Assembly (NCBI GenBank): GCA_964563505.1
Contig: CAZLXW010000009.1
Coordinates: forward strand, 1-64,000
DNA length: 64,000 nucleotides
Direction of reading: 5' to 3'
Source: UBA1351 sp964563505
GTDB lineage: Bacteria > Bacillota > Clostridia > Lachnospirales > Vallitaleaceae
A program made the position numbers and the translations under genes. Every line of letters begins with the position of its first letter. Within the stretch, counting starts at the first letter, position 1. The notes under the pieces were generated by a model. That model was given only the letters and a program-made list of their open reading frames with translations. It was not told the origin of the DNA and did no database searches. Shown here one piece after another: positions 15,084 to 23,400 of this stretch.

Positions 15084-15725
15084 ATGCGATTAAGAAATGT
15101 TGAAGGATCCATTCAAGCAGTGGAAGAACACGAACGTGTTATTAGTGAACCCAAAGATTATAAAGGAAAGTGGCATGATTTTTTTGCTAATGCACATCCG
15201 ATAGAAATTGAAATCGGCATGGGTAAAGGTGATTTTATTATTGAAAATGCACGTAAATACCCGAATAAAAATTTTATTGGTATTGAAAAATTTTCAGCGG
15301 TTCTTTTTCGGGCAACAGAAAAAATTGATGCAATGGAGACGCTTCCGAATTTGATTTTTCTACGATTTGATGCGATTGATATTCATGACGTGTTTGCAAA
15401 AGACGAAGTGCAAAAAATCTATTTGAATTTTTCGGATCCATGGCCAAAAGACCGTTGGGCTAAAAGAAGACTGACCTATCACAAATATTTAGAAAAATAT
15501 GCTCAGTTTTTACATAAAAGTGGGTGCATTGAGTTTAAGACAGATAATAACTCCTTATTTGAGTTTTCCTTAGAAGAGGTTGAACAATCTAAGTTCCGCC
15601 TTGTAGAGATGACGAGAGACTTACATCGATCAGACTACAAGCCGGATAATATCATGACGGAATACGAAACGCGATTTCTAAAACAAAACAAGAAAATCAA
15701 TTATCTTAAATTGATTTATAGGTAA
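15084..15725 (+). CDS. trmB: tRNA (guanine-N7-)-methyltransferase TrmB
   Basis: The 213-residue SAM-dependent enzyme methylates G46 of tRNA. It shows the family motifs EIEIGMGKGDFI (SAM loop, residues about 38-49), FIGIEKFS (acidic ribose-binding residue), and NFSDPWPKDRWAKRRL (about 115-130), the hallmark of TrmB. The C-terminal TEYETRFLKQNKKINYLKL is also conserved. It starts 4 bp after cblS with an AAGGAG site inside that gene, so it is co-transcribed with the cobalamin genes despite having no functional link. Its end overlaps the convergent CPBP gene by 10 bp. Confidence 0.95.
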   Translation: MRLRNVEGSIQAVEEHERVISEPKDYKGKWHDFFANAHPIEIEIGMGKGDFIIENARKYPNKNFIGIEKFSAVLFRATEKIDAMETLPNLIFLRFDAIDIHDVFAKDEVQKIYLNFSDPWPKDRWAKRRLTYHKYLEKYAQFLHKSGCIEFKTDNNSLFEFSLEEVEQSKFRLVEMTRDLHRSDYKPDNIMTEYETRFLKQNKKINYLKLIYR

Positions 15726-16693
15726 CGAGAAACTTCAAGATAAATAGAAAACCCTAGAAAGATAAATAATGTAATTCCAAAAGGCAGCGTAAAAATAGGC
15801 TGCTTTTCTACGTCCTGAAATATTTTTTCGTGGGGGAAAAAATCAGATGAAATCGCATTATTTTTCAAGAGGTCCATTTTGTCATTGGTTTGAATCAGTG
15901 CATATAAAACAAGTAGGAGTAAGGGTAAGGTGACAATAATCATAACGATAACACCGGGAAGGGCCATGAGAAGCGCTTCACTTAGCTCGATGGTGTCTAA
16001 GTTAACTTGACTGGCGTCAGAGAGCTCTTTGATCATAGGATGGGCCGCAAGATAAGACAGGCTAAGATTGACGCCGTTAACCACAAAGTGCATTATCATG
16101 GGGCAAATGATTGATCCACTAATATGAAGTACAATAGAAAAGAGTGCGCCTAAGAAAAAAGCATATAAAAATTGATTAAGATTCATATGAATAATACCGA
16201 AAAATAAGCCACTCATTAAAGAGGCTGTGAGTACACGCATATGTCGATAATGACTAAGGAAAATACCACGCGTTGCCATTTCTTCAAATAATGAAGGAAA
16301 GACAGCAATAACGAGAAGCGAATATCCAAAAGGTTCTGAAGGTAAAGCTTCAAGCGTTTCGTTGATGACGGGGCTTACGATAAATTGACTGAGTAGATTA
16401 ATCAACATGACCAAGGGAATGCTTAATAGGCCAATTAAGAAGGAAAACAAAAGATTGATTGCTTTTGTTGGGTACAAACGTAATGTTTTGGTAATCGGTA
16501 ATTTGACAAACAGTAAATAAAGCATTGTTGGTAGAAAGACAAGGATAAGCTGACTCGCAGCGATGCTCAACAATATATTGTCTTGAATCGGGGGATAAGC
16601 AATGGCCAATAATCCCATAACGACAAAACTTCCGGTTAAATAAAATATAAGAAAGAAAAGGGAAAAACGATTTCCTCGAAATGTTGAATACAT
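15716..16693 (-). CDS. CPBP family intramembrane metalloprotease
   Basis: This 325-residue membrane protein has about eight hydrophobic segments and the three CPBP/Abi motifs: LFEEMATRGIF (Glu137-Glu138), FFGIIHMNLNQF (His169) and MHFVVNGVNL (His202, Asn206). Members cleave membrane proteins such as CAAX proteins or anti-sigma factors, or protect against bacteriocins; the substrate here is unknown. GGAGGT lies upstream of the ATG. It is monocistronic, convergent with trmB and overlapping it by 10 bp. Confidence 0.9.
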   Translation of the reverse strand: MYSTFRGNRFSLFFLIFYLTGSFVVMGLLAIAYPPIQDNILLSIAASQLILVFLPTMLYLLFVKLPITKTLRLYPTKAINLLFSFLIGLLSIPLVMLINLLSQFIVSPVINETLEALPSEPFGYSLLVIAVFPSLFEEMATRGIFLSHYRHMRVLTASLMSGLFFGIIHMNLNQFLYAFFLGALFSIVLHISGSIICPMIMHFVVNGVNLSLSYLAAHPMIKELSDASQVNLDTIELSEALLMALPGVIVMIIVTLPLLLLVLYALIQTNDKMDLLKNNAISSDFFPHEKIFQDVEKQPIFTLPFGITLFIFLGFSIYLEVSRYL

Positions 16694-16723
16694 AATGAAC
16701 CTCCATCATCCATTTTTTATTCT

Positions 16724-16752
16724 ATTCTATCAGAAGTAAAAAGTGAAAGCAA
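16724..16752 (-). promoter_or_regulatory. Promoter of the CPBP gene
   Basis: On the minus strand, TTGCTT (complement of 16747-16752), a 17-bp spacer and TAGAAT (complement of 16724-16729) face the CPBP gene. Confidence 0.55.
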
Positions 16753-16766
16753 TCATTAAAAAGGGG

Positions 16767-16795
16767 TTGACTATATTGTAAAAACGTAATATAAT
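16767..16795 (+). promoter_or_regulatory. Strong promoter of the thioredoxin gene
   Basis: TTGACT (16767-16772), a 17-bp spacer and TATAAT (16790-16795) differ from consensus at one base. An AAGGAGG site precedes the gene, so high expression is expected. Confidence 0.8.
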
Positions 16796-16853
16796 AATAT
16801 CAAATAGGAAAATAGTAAATCATGAATCGTGATTTTTAAGGAGGAAAGTTATA

Positions 16854-17171
16854 ATGGCTTTACAATTAACAGATGCAATATTTGAAAATGAAGTTTTGAA
16901 ATCAGACGTACCGGTATTGGTAGACTTTTATGCAGATTGGTGTGGACCTTGTAAAATGATTGCTCCTTCCGTTGAGCAAATGTCGACAGAATTTGAAGGA
17001 AAAGCAAAAATCGGTAAGTTAGACGTTGATGCAAATGGAGAAACAGCTCAAAAATACCGTGTTATGAGTATTCCTACATTATTAATATTCAAAAACGGCG
17101 AAGTGGTTGATACCATTGTCGGAGCAGTTCCAAAAGCAACCTTAGAAGCAAAATTAAACGCCCATTTATAA
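16854..17171 (+). CDS. trxA: Thioredoxin
   Basis: This 105-residue cytoplasmic redox protein has the canonical active site WCGPC (residues 29-33), the preceding VLVDFYAD, the cis-proline segment SIPTLLIFKNGE, and the usual length. It reduces disulfides of target proteins and is itself reduced by thioredoxin reductase, which is not in the window. It stands alone between a strong promoter and a strong terminator. Confidence 0.97.
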   Translation: MALQLTDAIFENEVLKSDVPVLVDFYADWCGPCKMIAPSVEQMSTEFEGKAKIGKLDVDANGETAQKYRVMSIPTLLIFKNGEVVDTIVGAVPKATLEAKLNAHL

Positions 17172-17189
17172 AAAACATGATGGCGATGT

Positions 17190-17239
17190 AAAAGAGCATT
17201 GCTCTAGCAAAGAATATAGCTAGAGTAATGCTCTTTTTT
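17190..17239 (+). terminator. Strong terminator after trxA
   Basis: A 19-bp stem (17190-17208 with 17219-17237, one G-U pair) is followed by Ts to 17239. The A-run on the left arm would also allow termination in the other direction. Confidence 0.92.
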
Positions 17240-17263
17240 GTACTAGAAGACTAGCAAGGGGTA

Positions 17264-17272
17264 TGATATAAT
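17264..17272 (+). promoter_or_regulatory. Extended -10 upstream of the glycosyltransferase-like gene
   Basis: TGATATAAT at 17264-17272 is a perfect extended -10. No good -35 is seen. The start of transcription would be near 17279. Confidence 0.6.
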
Positions 17273-17318
17273 TGGAGAAAGCAAAGACTATTTAATGACT
17301 ATTTCAAGGAGGAAGAGA

Positions 17319-18371
17319 ATGAAGACATTAGCATATTATGTATCCAATATGGGATTTGGCCATCTTACAAGATCATTGGCTATCATTGAACATATTTTGG
17401 CAGAATCTGATTACTCGATTTATCTTGCATGCGGTGAAGATCAGATTGAATATTCAAAAGTATTTTTATCAAACTACTTAGGACGAGTAACGTATCAAGT
17501 TGTTACGACAGAGGTCGGAACAGAAATCAAGCCATATACCTTTGAATTTGATAAAGGGAAAACGATGTTAGCTATTGATGATTTTATGAAAACATTTCAG
17601 CAAACGGTGAATAAAGAAGTGGAACGTTTACAGTCAATGAACGTGGTTCAGGTGATTACAGATATTAGTATTGTTGGAATTCATGTTGCAAAAAAATTAG
17701 GTGTAAAAGCGATTGGAATTTCAAATTATACTTTTTATCATCGATATAAAAAAATGGGACTTGACTCAGAACTCATACAACCCTTTATTGATGCTTACAA
17801 TCAGCTTGATATTTTTTATGAGCTGGCATATGCAGATGATATGTCTGATGTAACCTGTCCGAAAGAACAAGTAGGATTAGCGGTACGCCGAGTTAACCAA
17901 GGGTCAAGTAATGACTTTAAGACCAAGTTTTGGCCAAGTTGTTTTCTGTCAATTGGTCAAATAGCAAACCTAAGTCGGATAATTATTGAGTTCCAAGCGG
18001 GTCATGTCTATGCAACCGGGAATGTTGAGATTGACGGCAATTCTCATGTGGTTAAGTTGCCAAGACGTATTGCTCATAGTCAAGATTATGTTGCAGCAAG
18101 TTCCTTGGCACTAATTAAGCCAGGCTGGTCAGCGGTAGCGGAATGTCTAACAGCAGGCGTCCCCTTTGCTGTTGTTGATGCGAATCATATTGAAGATGGA
18201 GAGATTACTGAAAAATTAGTTCAAGAAGGACGTTGTTTTAAACTAGATCCAAGTGAATTAGCAAATCTAGACATAAAAGAATTAAATATTCGAATGCGCT
18301 CATTGGTTCATGACCCGGTTCCAAACGACGCCAAAAATATCGCATTGAAAATAATAGAACAAGGAGCTTGA
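17319..18371 (+). CDS. GT-B-fold glycosyltransferase-like protein
   Basis: The 350-residue protein begins LAYYVSNMGFGHLTRSLAI, the N-terminal glycine-rich loop of MurG/UGT-like GT-B proteins. Near the C-terminus SLALIKPGWSAVAECLTAGVPF (about residues 262-283) matches the donor-binding segment of these enzymes. The middle is less conserved. Donor and acceptor are unknown; a sugar-nucleotide transferase is likely. The ATG at 17319 follows an AAGGAGG site; an in-frame start at 17295 is not preceded by one. The acetyltransferase gene starts 1 bp after its stop codon, suggesting one operon. Confidence 0.7.
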   Translation: MKTLAYYVSNMGFGHLTRSLAIIEHILAESDYSIYLACGEDQIEYSKVFLSNYLGRVTYQVVTTEVGTEIKPYTFEFDKGKTMLAIDDFMKTFQQTVNKEVERLQSMNVVQVITDISIVGIHVAKKLGVKAIGISNYTFYHRYKKMGLDSELIQPFIDAYNQLDIFYELAYADDMSDVTCPKEQVGLAVRRVNQGSSNDFKTKFWPSCFLSIGQIANLSRIIIEFQAGHVYATGNVEIDGNSHVVKLPRRIAHSQDYVAASSLALIKPGWSAVAECLTAGVPFAVVDANHIEDGEITEKLVQEGRCFKLDPSELANLDIKELNIRMRSLVHDPVPNDAKNIALKIIEQGA

Positions 18372-18372
18372 A

Positions 18373-18873
18373 TTGTTGTCAACATTAACGATTAAACCAT
18401 TTAGAGAAGAAAACATTCATGCGGCTCTACAAATCTATAATTATTATATAAAAAATTCGACGGTAACATTTAGCATTGAACCTATTACGAATGATGAAAT
18501 GAAGACCTTAGCATTTTCAGGGTTAAAACGCTTTCCGTCCTATGTGTTAACCGTCGATGGAAGCGTCGTTGGCTACAGCTTGCTAAACCGTTATAAACCA
18601 AGAGAAGCTTATGATAAAACAGCAGAAGTAACCATATATATTGCACCAGAACATGTGGGAAAGGGGTATGGACAAAAGGCATTGGACCATATTCTTAAGC
18701 AAGCAAAGGCGCTCGATTTTCATGCCTTGTTAGCTGTTATTTGTCATGAAAACACAGAAAGCATACACTTATTTGAGAAGAATGGATTCTTTAAGTGTGC
18801 ACATTTTAAAGAAGTCGGAGAGAAATTTCAACGTATTTTGGATGTCCTTGTCTATGAAAAAATAGTGTCATAA
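18373..18873 (+). CDS. GNAT family N-acetyltransferase (phosphinothricin/methionine-sulfoximine type)
   Basis: The 166-residue enzyme transfers acetyl groups from acetyl-CoA. Visible are the N-terminal ALQIYNYYIKNSTVTFS typical of the PAT/MnaT subgroup, the strand AEVTIYIAPEHVGKGYGQKAL containing the acetyl-CoA loop (GKGYG), and the C-terminal NTESIHLFEKNGFF. Members N-acetylate methionine sulfoximine, phosphinothricin or related amino acids. The start is TTG, at 18373 or 18376; AAGGAG at 18361-18366 fits either and no ATG is available nearby. Confidence 0.85.
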   Translation: MLSTLTIKPFREENIHAALQIYNYYIKNSTVTFSIEPITNDEMKTLAFSGLKRFPSYVLTVDGSVVGYSLLNRYKPREAYDKTAEVTIYIAPEHVGKGYGQKALDHILKQAKALDFHALLAVICHENTESIHLFEKNGFFKCAHFKEVGEKFQRILDVLVYEKIVS

Positions 18874-18896
18874 AATATGAGGTGAAGTAACCTATA

Positions 18897-19799
18897 ATGA
18901 ATATTATTCAAATGAGCAACTTATTTGATACACAGAAAATACAACAAATTCAAGATGAATTGGCAATTGCAACAGATTTAGCAATTATTATGGTTGATTA
19001 TAGGGGGAATCCTGTCACCAATCATAGTAATTGTAGCTTATTTTGTGCAAAAGTCAGAGAAATAGAAGCATTGAATCAGTTATGTGAAAAATGTGATTCG
19101 AGAGGTGGCCTTGAAGCAGTTCGAAGTGGCAATGCCTTTGTTTATAAATGCCATTTTGGACTTGTTGACTTTTCGGTTCCCATTATTATTAATGACCAAT
19201 ATATGGGAGCACTAATGGCTGGCCAAGTCAATCTTCAAGATGATGAATCGATGCAACTCGAATGGATTGTAAGTAAACGCTCGCAAACAGATATAGAGGA
19301 ATATCCCGAATTAAAGTCCTCTTACGCCAAAATACCTGTCATTAATCATAAGAAACTTAATGCCGTTGCACACCTGATTGAGCTGGGTATACGATATATT
19401 GTCGACGAGGCATTAATTAAGAAAGATTTGTATGAAGATGTTCAAGACGTACAGTCGTATTATAATCGAGAATTTAAAAATGATGAAACCATACTTCAAC
19501 CGGCATATGATTATATTGACCAACATTATAAAGAAAAGATACGTTTGACAGAAATGGCCAATCTTTGCAATATAAGTTCGAGTTATTTTAGTAAATTATT
19601 TAAAAAAGAAAACGGAATCGGATTTAATGCATTCGTCAATGATATTAAGCTTGATAAGTCAATCAAACTATTAGATGATAAAGACCTTCCGATAATTAAT
19701 CTTTCCCTTGAATTAGGGTATGAAGACTGTAGTTACTTCATTCGATTGTTTAAGAAAAAATATGGAGTTACACCAGCAAATTATAGAAAAAATACATGA
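18897..19799 (+). CDS. PocR-domain AraC family regulator of glycerol/dihydroxyacetone genes
   Basis: This 300-residue regulator has an N-terminal PocR sensory domain (about residues 8-165; NCSLFCAKVREIE and LCEKCDSRGG with the clustered cysteines, and YKCHFGLVDFSVPI) and a C-terminal AraC helix-turn-helix pair (about 195-300; LTEMANLCNISSSYFSKLFK and ELGYEDCSYFIRLFKKKYG). PocR in Salmonella responds to 1,2-propanediol; relatives sense small polyols. It lies directly upstream of gldA-dhaK-dhaL, so glycerol or dihydroxyacetone is the probable effector. A strong terminator separates it from gldA. Confidence 0.9.
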   Translation: MNIIQMSNLFDTQKIQQIQDELAIATDLAIIMVDYRGNPVTNHSNCSLFCAKVREIEALNQLCEKCDSRGGLEAVRSGNAFVYKCHFGLVDFSVPIIINDQYMGALMAGQVNLQDDESMQLEWIVSKRSQTDIEEYPELKSSYAKIPVINHKKLNAVAHLIELGIRYIVDEALIKKDLYEDVQDVQSYYNREFKNDETILQPAYDYIDQHYKEKIRLTEMANLCNISSSYFSKLFKKENGIGFNAFVNDIKLDKSIKLLDDKDLPIINLSLELGYEDCSYFIRLFKKKYGVTPANYRKNT

Positions 19800-19821
19800 T
19801 GATACACAAATTCATATAAGT

Positions 19822-19861
19822 AAAAATGGAGTTGGCGAATCAAGGCCAACTCCATTTTTTT
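19822..19861 (+). terminator. Terminator after the PocR-AraC gene
   Basis: Perfect 15-bp arms (19822-19836 and 19845-19859) with an 8-nt loop and a T-run. It isolates the regulator from the gldA operon. Confidence 0.95.
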
Positions 19862-19981
19862 GCTATACTATAAAAAAAATATGAACTGAATTGATAAGTG
19901 ATGTCAAAAAAATACTATTTGATTGTGCTTTTTACATATTGAAGTGTTAATATCTCCGATGTATTTATGATTTCCTTGAGC

Positions 19982-20005
19982 TACACTATACATAGAAACA
20001 GTGTA
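19982..20005. promoter_or_regulatory. Inverted repeat in the gldA upstream region
   Basis: TACACT (19982-19987) and AGTGTA (20000-20005) are 6-bp inverted arms about 50 bp before gldA. It could be a site for the neighbouring PocR-AraC protein or a simple hairpin. The rest of the 200-bp region has no coding frame and no clear consensus promoter. Confidence 0.35.
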
Positions 20006-20058
20006 ACAGTTCTTTGGGTAAAGATAATCAGTAACTATATTTAAAAAGGAGAATGAAA

Positions 20059-21141
20059 ATGAAGAAAGTATTGGTATCACCATCAAAGTATGTACAAGAT
20101 AACCAAGCGCTGTCAAATATTGGGGAATATGTTTTAGCCTTTGGAAAAAAAGCTCTTTTAGTCGCGCATGAAGAAGACCAAGGACGTGTGCAAGGACAAT
20201 TAGATGAAGCACTTAAGAATAATGATTTTGAGTTAATTCCAGGAAGTTTCGCTGGAGAATGTACAATAAATGAAGTGGAAAGATTAAAAGAATTATGTCG
20301 TGAAAAAGCTTGTGATGTCGTTATCGGATTGGGCGGAGGCAAGGCCATTGATACGGCAAAAGCGGTAAGTAGTGCCTTAAATATTCCGGTTATGTCGGTG
20401 CCTACAATTGCGTCCACAGATGCCCCATGTAGTTCGCTTTCCGTCGTATATAACGAGAAGGGTGAATTCCAAGAATACAGTTTTTATAAAAGTAATCCGG
20501 ACTTGGTTTTAGTGGATACATCGATTATTGCGAAAGCGCCGGTTCGATTCTTAGTCGCAGGAATGGGCGATGCTCTATCAACATATTTTGAAGCAAGATC
20601 CTGTGAGCGTTCTTTTGCCAATAATATTCCGGGAGGGAAAAGCACCAAACTAGCTGTAGCTGCGGCAAAATTGTGCTATGAAACATTGATGGAAGATTCT
20701 ATAAAAGCGATTGCGGCATGTGAAAATAATGTGGTGACGCCCGCGCTTGAAAACATTATTGAAGCCAATACCCTATTAAGTGGTATGGGATTTGAATCCT
20801 CAGGTTTAGCTGCGGCACATGCCATTCATAACGGATTAACAGCTCTTGAAGAAGCACATGGTTTCTTTCACGGCGAAAAAGTATCTTTCGGTACATTAGT
20901 ACATTTAGTATTAGAAAATGCTCCGGCAGAAGAAATTGAAGAAGTCATTAGCTATTGTAAAGCAGTGGGATTACCAACCTGCCTAAAAGATTTAGGAGTT
21001 GAAGAAGTAACCGATGAAAAAGTTAGAGCGGTAGCTGATTTGGCAACAGCTCCAAATGAAACGATTCATAACATGCCATTTGAAGTAACATCAGATGATG
21101 TTTTTGCAGCGATTTATGCAGCAGATGCACTCGGTCAATAA
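20059..21141 (+). CDS. gldA: Glycerol dehydrogenase
   Basis: This 360-residue iron/zinc-type alcohol dehydrogenase oxidises glycerol to dihydroxyacetone with NAD. The NAD-binding loop GLGGGKAIDTAKA (about residues 93-105), TDAPCSSLSVVY, and the metal ligands in GMGDALSTYFEA (Asp), AAAHAIHNG (His) and GFFHGEKVSFG (His) are all present. AAAGGAG 7 nt before the ATG at 20059 sets the start. It is followed by dhaK (22 bp gap) and dhaL, so glycerol is converted to dihydroxyacetone phosphate by this operon. Confidence 0.96.
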   Translation: MKKVLVSPSKYVQDNQALSNIGEYVLAFGKKALLVAHEEDQGRVQGQLDEALKNNDFELIPGSFAGECTINEVERLKELCREKACDVVIGLGGGKAIDTAKAVSSALNIPVMSVPTIASTDAPCSSLSVVYNEKGEFQEYSFYKSNPDLVLVDTSIIAKAPVRFLVAGMGDALSTYFEARSCERSFANNIPGGKSTKLAVAAAKLCYETLMEDSIKAIAACENNVVTPALENIIEANTLLSGMGFESSGLAAAHAIHNGLTALEEAHGFFHGEKVSFGTLVHLVLENAPAEEIEEVISYCKAVGLPTCLKDLGVEEVTDEKVRAVADLATAPNETIHNMPFEVTSDDVFAAIYAADALGQ

Positions 21142-21163
21142 AAAATATTCAATCGGAGGAAAT

Positions 21164-22159
21164 ATGAAAAAAATAATAAATACACCTGAAAATATGGTCA
21201 TAGAAATGTGTCAAGGTATGGCGCAGGCCCATCCGGATAGCTTAACCTTTAACAAAAAGAATAAACTCTTAATGCGTAAAGAGTTTAATAAAGATAAAGT
21301 AACATTAATAAGTGGTGGAGGTTCTGGTCATGAACCTGCTCACGCTGGTTTTGTAGGCAAAGGAATGCTTGATGTGGCTGTTTGCGGTGACGTATTTGCT
21401 TCTCCATCAACAATACAAGTCTATAATGCGATTGTCGAATCTGAATCATCAAAAGGGACACTTTTAATCATTAAAAATTATTCCGGAGACATTATGAATT
21501 TTGAAGCGGCAGCAGAAATGGCGGAAGAAGATGATGATATTCAAGTAGAGAAAGTCTACGTCAATGATGATATCGCGGTTAAAGATAGCCTATATACTGT
21601 CGGACGTCGTGGAGTTGCCGGTACCGTCTATGTACATAAAATCGCCGGTGCGGCAGCAGAAAAAGGCTTAGAATTAGCTGAAGTAAAAGCAGTGGCAGAA
21701 AAAGTTATTGCCAATGTAAAGTCTATTGGATTTGCATTAACATCATGTACAGTTCCGGCAAAAGGAACGCCAACCTTTGAACTAGGTCAAGATGAAATAG
21801 AATTTGGCGTAGGAATTCATGGGGAACCGGGCGTGAGAAGAGAAAAAATGCGGTCTTCCGATGAATTGGCTGTAGAGTGTATTAAAATGCTTGCAAAAGA
21901 GTTGCAATTAGAAGAAGGACAAGAAGTTGCACTTATGGTGAATGGTTTTGGAGCAACGCCATTACAAGAACTATATGTGCTCAACCATTCGGTGAACAAA
22001 GCCTTGGATAAATATAAGGTTTCCATTATTGATACAATGGTAGGAAACTATATGACATCCATTGATATGGCAGGTGCATCGCTTACATTATTAAAGTTAG
22101 ATGATGAATTGAAAGAGTACTTAAAAGCTGAAGTAGATACTGTCGTAATAAAAAAATGA
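21164..22159 (+). CDS. dhaK: Dihydroxyacetone kinase subunit DhaK
   Basis: The 331-residue protein binds dihydroxyacetone covalently through a histidine and passes it to DhaL for phosphorylation. ISGGGSGHEPAHAGFVGKGM (about residues 45-64) carries the substrate-binding histidine and glycine loop, and EFGVGIHGEPGVRRE contains the hemiaminal-forming histidine. CGGAGGA precedes the ATG at 21164; a longer open frame reading back into gldA has no such site. The order gldA-dhaK-dhaL is an operon. The PTS subunit DhaM is missing. Confidence 0.95.
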   Translation: MKKIINTPENMVIEMCQGMAQAHPDSLTFNKKNKLLMRKEFNKDKVTLISGGGSGHEPAHAGFVGKGMLDVAVCGDVFASPSTIQVYNAIVESESSKGTLLIIKNYSGDIMNFEAAAEMAEEDDDIQVEKVYVNDDIAVKDSLYTVGRRGVAGTVYVHKIAGAAAEKGLELAEVKAVAEKVIANVKSIGFALTSCTVPAKGTPTFELGQDEIEFGVGIHGEPGVRREKMRSSDELAVECIKMLAKELQLEEGQEVALMVNGFGATPLQELYVLNHSVNKALDKYKVSIIDTMVGNYMTSIDMAGASLTLLKLDDELKEYLKAEVDTVVIKK

Positions 22160-22173
22160 AAATGAGGTAGATT

Positions 22174-22803
22174 ATGGAAAAGGTGAATGTAAAACAAGTA
22201 ATGAAAGTCGTTGATCAAATGGCCAACATTATTATTAAAAATGAAGTGTATTTTTGTGAGTTGGATTCGGTGGCAGGCGACGGAGATTTTGGAATGTCTG
22301 TAGCAAAAGGATTCAAGCAACTCCAACAAGATTGGGATACTTTATCAACCGAGACGGTAGGCGCTTTTCTTAAAGATGCGGGAATGATTATTACAGAGTA
22401 TTGTGGTGGTGCGTCAGGACCGATATGGGGATCTGCATTTAGAGGTGCAGCGAAAGCATCTAAAGGCTTAGAAGAAGTTAGCCTTGATGATATTGTCGCT
22501 ATGTTTGAAGCGGGTATTGCCGGTATTCAAAAACGTGGAAATGCAAAACTTGGGGACAAAACATTACTGGATGCATTAATACCTGCTACAGAAGCTCTTC
22601 GCGAAGGTGCAAAAAAAGATGAAAATATTCGTACAGCATTTACAAATGCAGCTAGTGCCGCACGTGAAGGCGCAGAAAAAACAAAATCTATGATTGCGAA
22701 TCGAGGTCGTGCAAGTTATGTAGGCGAGAGAAGCCTTGAACATCCTGACGCAGGAGCAATGGCGTTGGGCATTATCTTTACAGAATTACTTCAATCAGTA
22801 TAA
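22174..22803 (+). CDS. dhaL: Dihydroxyacetone kinase subunit DhaL
   Basis: The 209-residue helical-barrel protein holds the nucleotide. The magnesium-binding aspartates are in ELDSVAGDGDFGMSVAKGF (about residues 29-47), GGASGPIWGSAFRG is the nucleotide phosphate loop, and GDKTLLDAL and GRASYVGERSLEHPDAGA complete the family set. In most DhaL proteins the second motif is GDGDHG or GDADHG; here the His is Phe. The gene lies 14 bp after dhaK. Without dhaM nearby, the phosphate donor (a PTS partner elsewhere, or ATP exchange) is open. Confidence 0.93.
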   Translation: MEKVNVKQVMKVVDQMANIIIKNEVYFCELDSVAGDGDFGMSVAKGFKQLQQDWDTLSTETVGAFLKDAGMIITEYCGGASGPIWGSAFRGAAKASKGLEEVSLDDIVAMFEAGIAGIQKRGNAKLGDKTLLDALIPATEALREGAKKDENIRTAFTNAASAAREGAEKTKSMIANRGRASYVGERSLEHPDAGAMALGIIFTELLQSV

Positions 22804-22842
22804 AAAATCATAAATTCACAATAAAACCAAGAGTCAAGCAGA

Positions 22843-22884
22843 AAAAATCAGAACAGCTTAAATAAGCTATTCTGATTTTTTTTT
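22843..22884 (+). terminator. Terminator after dhaL
   Basis: An 18-bp stem with one mismatch (22843-22860 and 22863-22880) is followed by a run of Ts to 22884. Confidence 0.9.
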
Positions 22885-22956
22885 AAGGAAAATTAATGAC
22901 AGTGAAAAGAAATATGCAAGAAAAGTATGACTTGGCTAGTAATCCCAACTTCGATT

Positions 22957-22965
22957 TGATATAAT
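22957..22965 (+). promoter_or_regulatory. Extended -10 of the gene at 22994
   Basis: TGATATAAT at 22957-22965 is a perfect extended -10; there is no convincing -35. Transcription would begin near 22972, just before the CGAGGAG site. Confidence 0.6.
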
Positions 22966-22993
22966 TGAAAAAAACAAGACGAGGAGAAAATAA

Positions 22994-23389
22994 ATGAAAA
23001 AAGTATATTTATCAGCGACGCCGGCCTATCATGAGGAAGAAGACATGATTTTCAAATATGCCATTTATGATGAAAATGATCAGTTTGTACAAGGGGATGT
23101 TATCTATCATGATTACCGTAAACCTGCTGTAACGGGCTTGTATTCGGTCATAGAGTTATTAAAAGTCTTAAAAGCTTTTCGGGCAGAAGAAATCGAAATT
23201 ATTGTAAATGATGGTGCTTTAATTGAACAAATTCAGGGGACAACAGATACAAAAAATAAAGATGTCATTAAAGTTGCATCATTTACACGAAATAAATTCA
23301 ATGCCTTTAGTTCTAAGATTCGTATCAAAAGTGTAGCGGGACAATATGAACAAACAAAAATTTGGGAAGAAAAGTTAAGTCATATATAG
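22994..23389 (+). CDS. Hypothetical protein, possible RNase H-like fold
   Basis: I do not recognise this 131-residue protein. Its pattern of three N-terminal strands (MKKVYLSATPA, IFKYAIYDEN, FVQGDVIYHDY), a helix (TGLYSVIELLKVLKAF) and a strand ending IEIIVNDGALIEQIQG is like the core of RNase H. The first catalytic Asp would be Ser, so it may be inactive; this is inference. The gene has its own promoter and a GAGGAG site, and lies 11 bp before the sugar-binding lipoprotein gene, probably co-transcribed with it. Confidence 0.7.
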   Translation: MKKVYLSATPAYHEEEDMIFKYAIYDENDQFVQGDVIYHDYRKPAVTGLYSVIELLKVLKAFRAEEIEIIVNDGALIEQIQGTTDTKNKDVIKVASFTRNKFNAFSSKIRIKSVAGQYEQTKIWEEKLSHI

Positions 23390-23400
23390 GTGGTGTAGCT

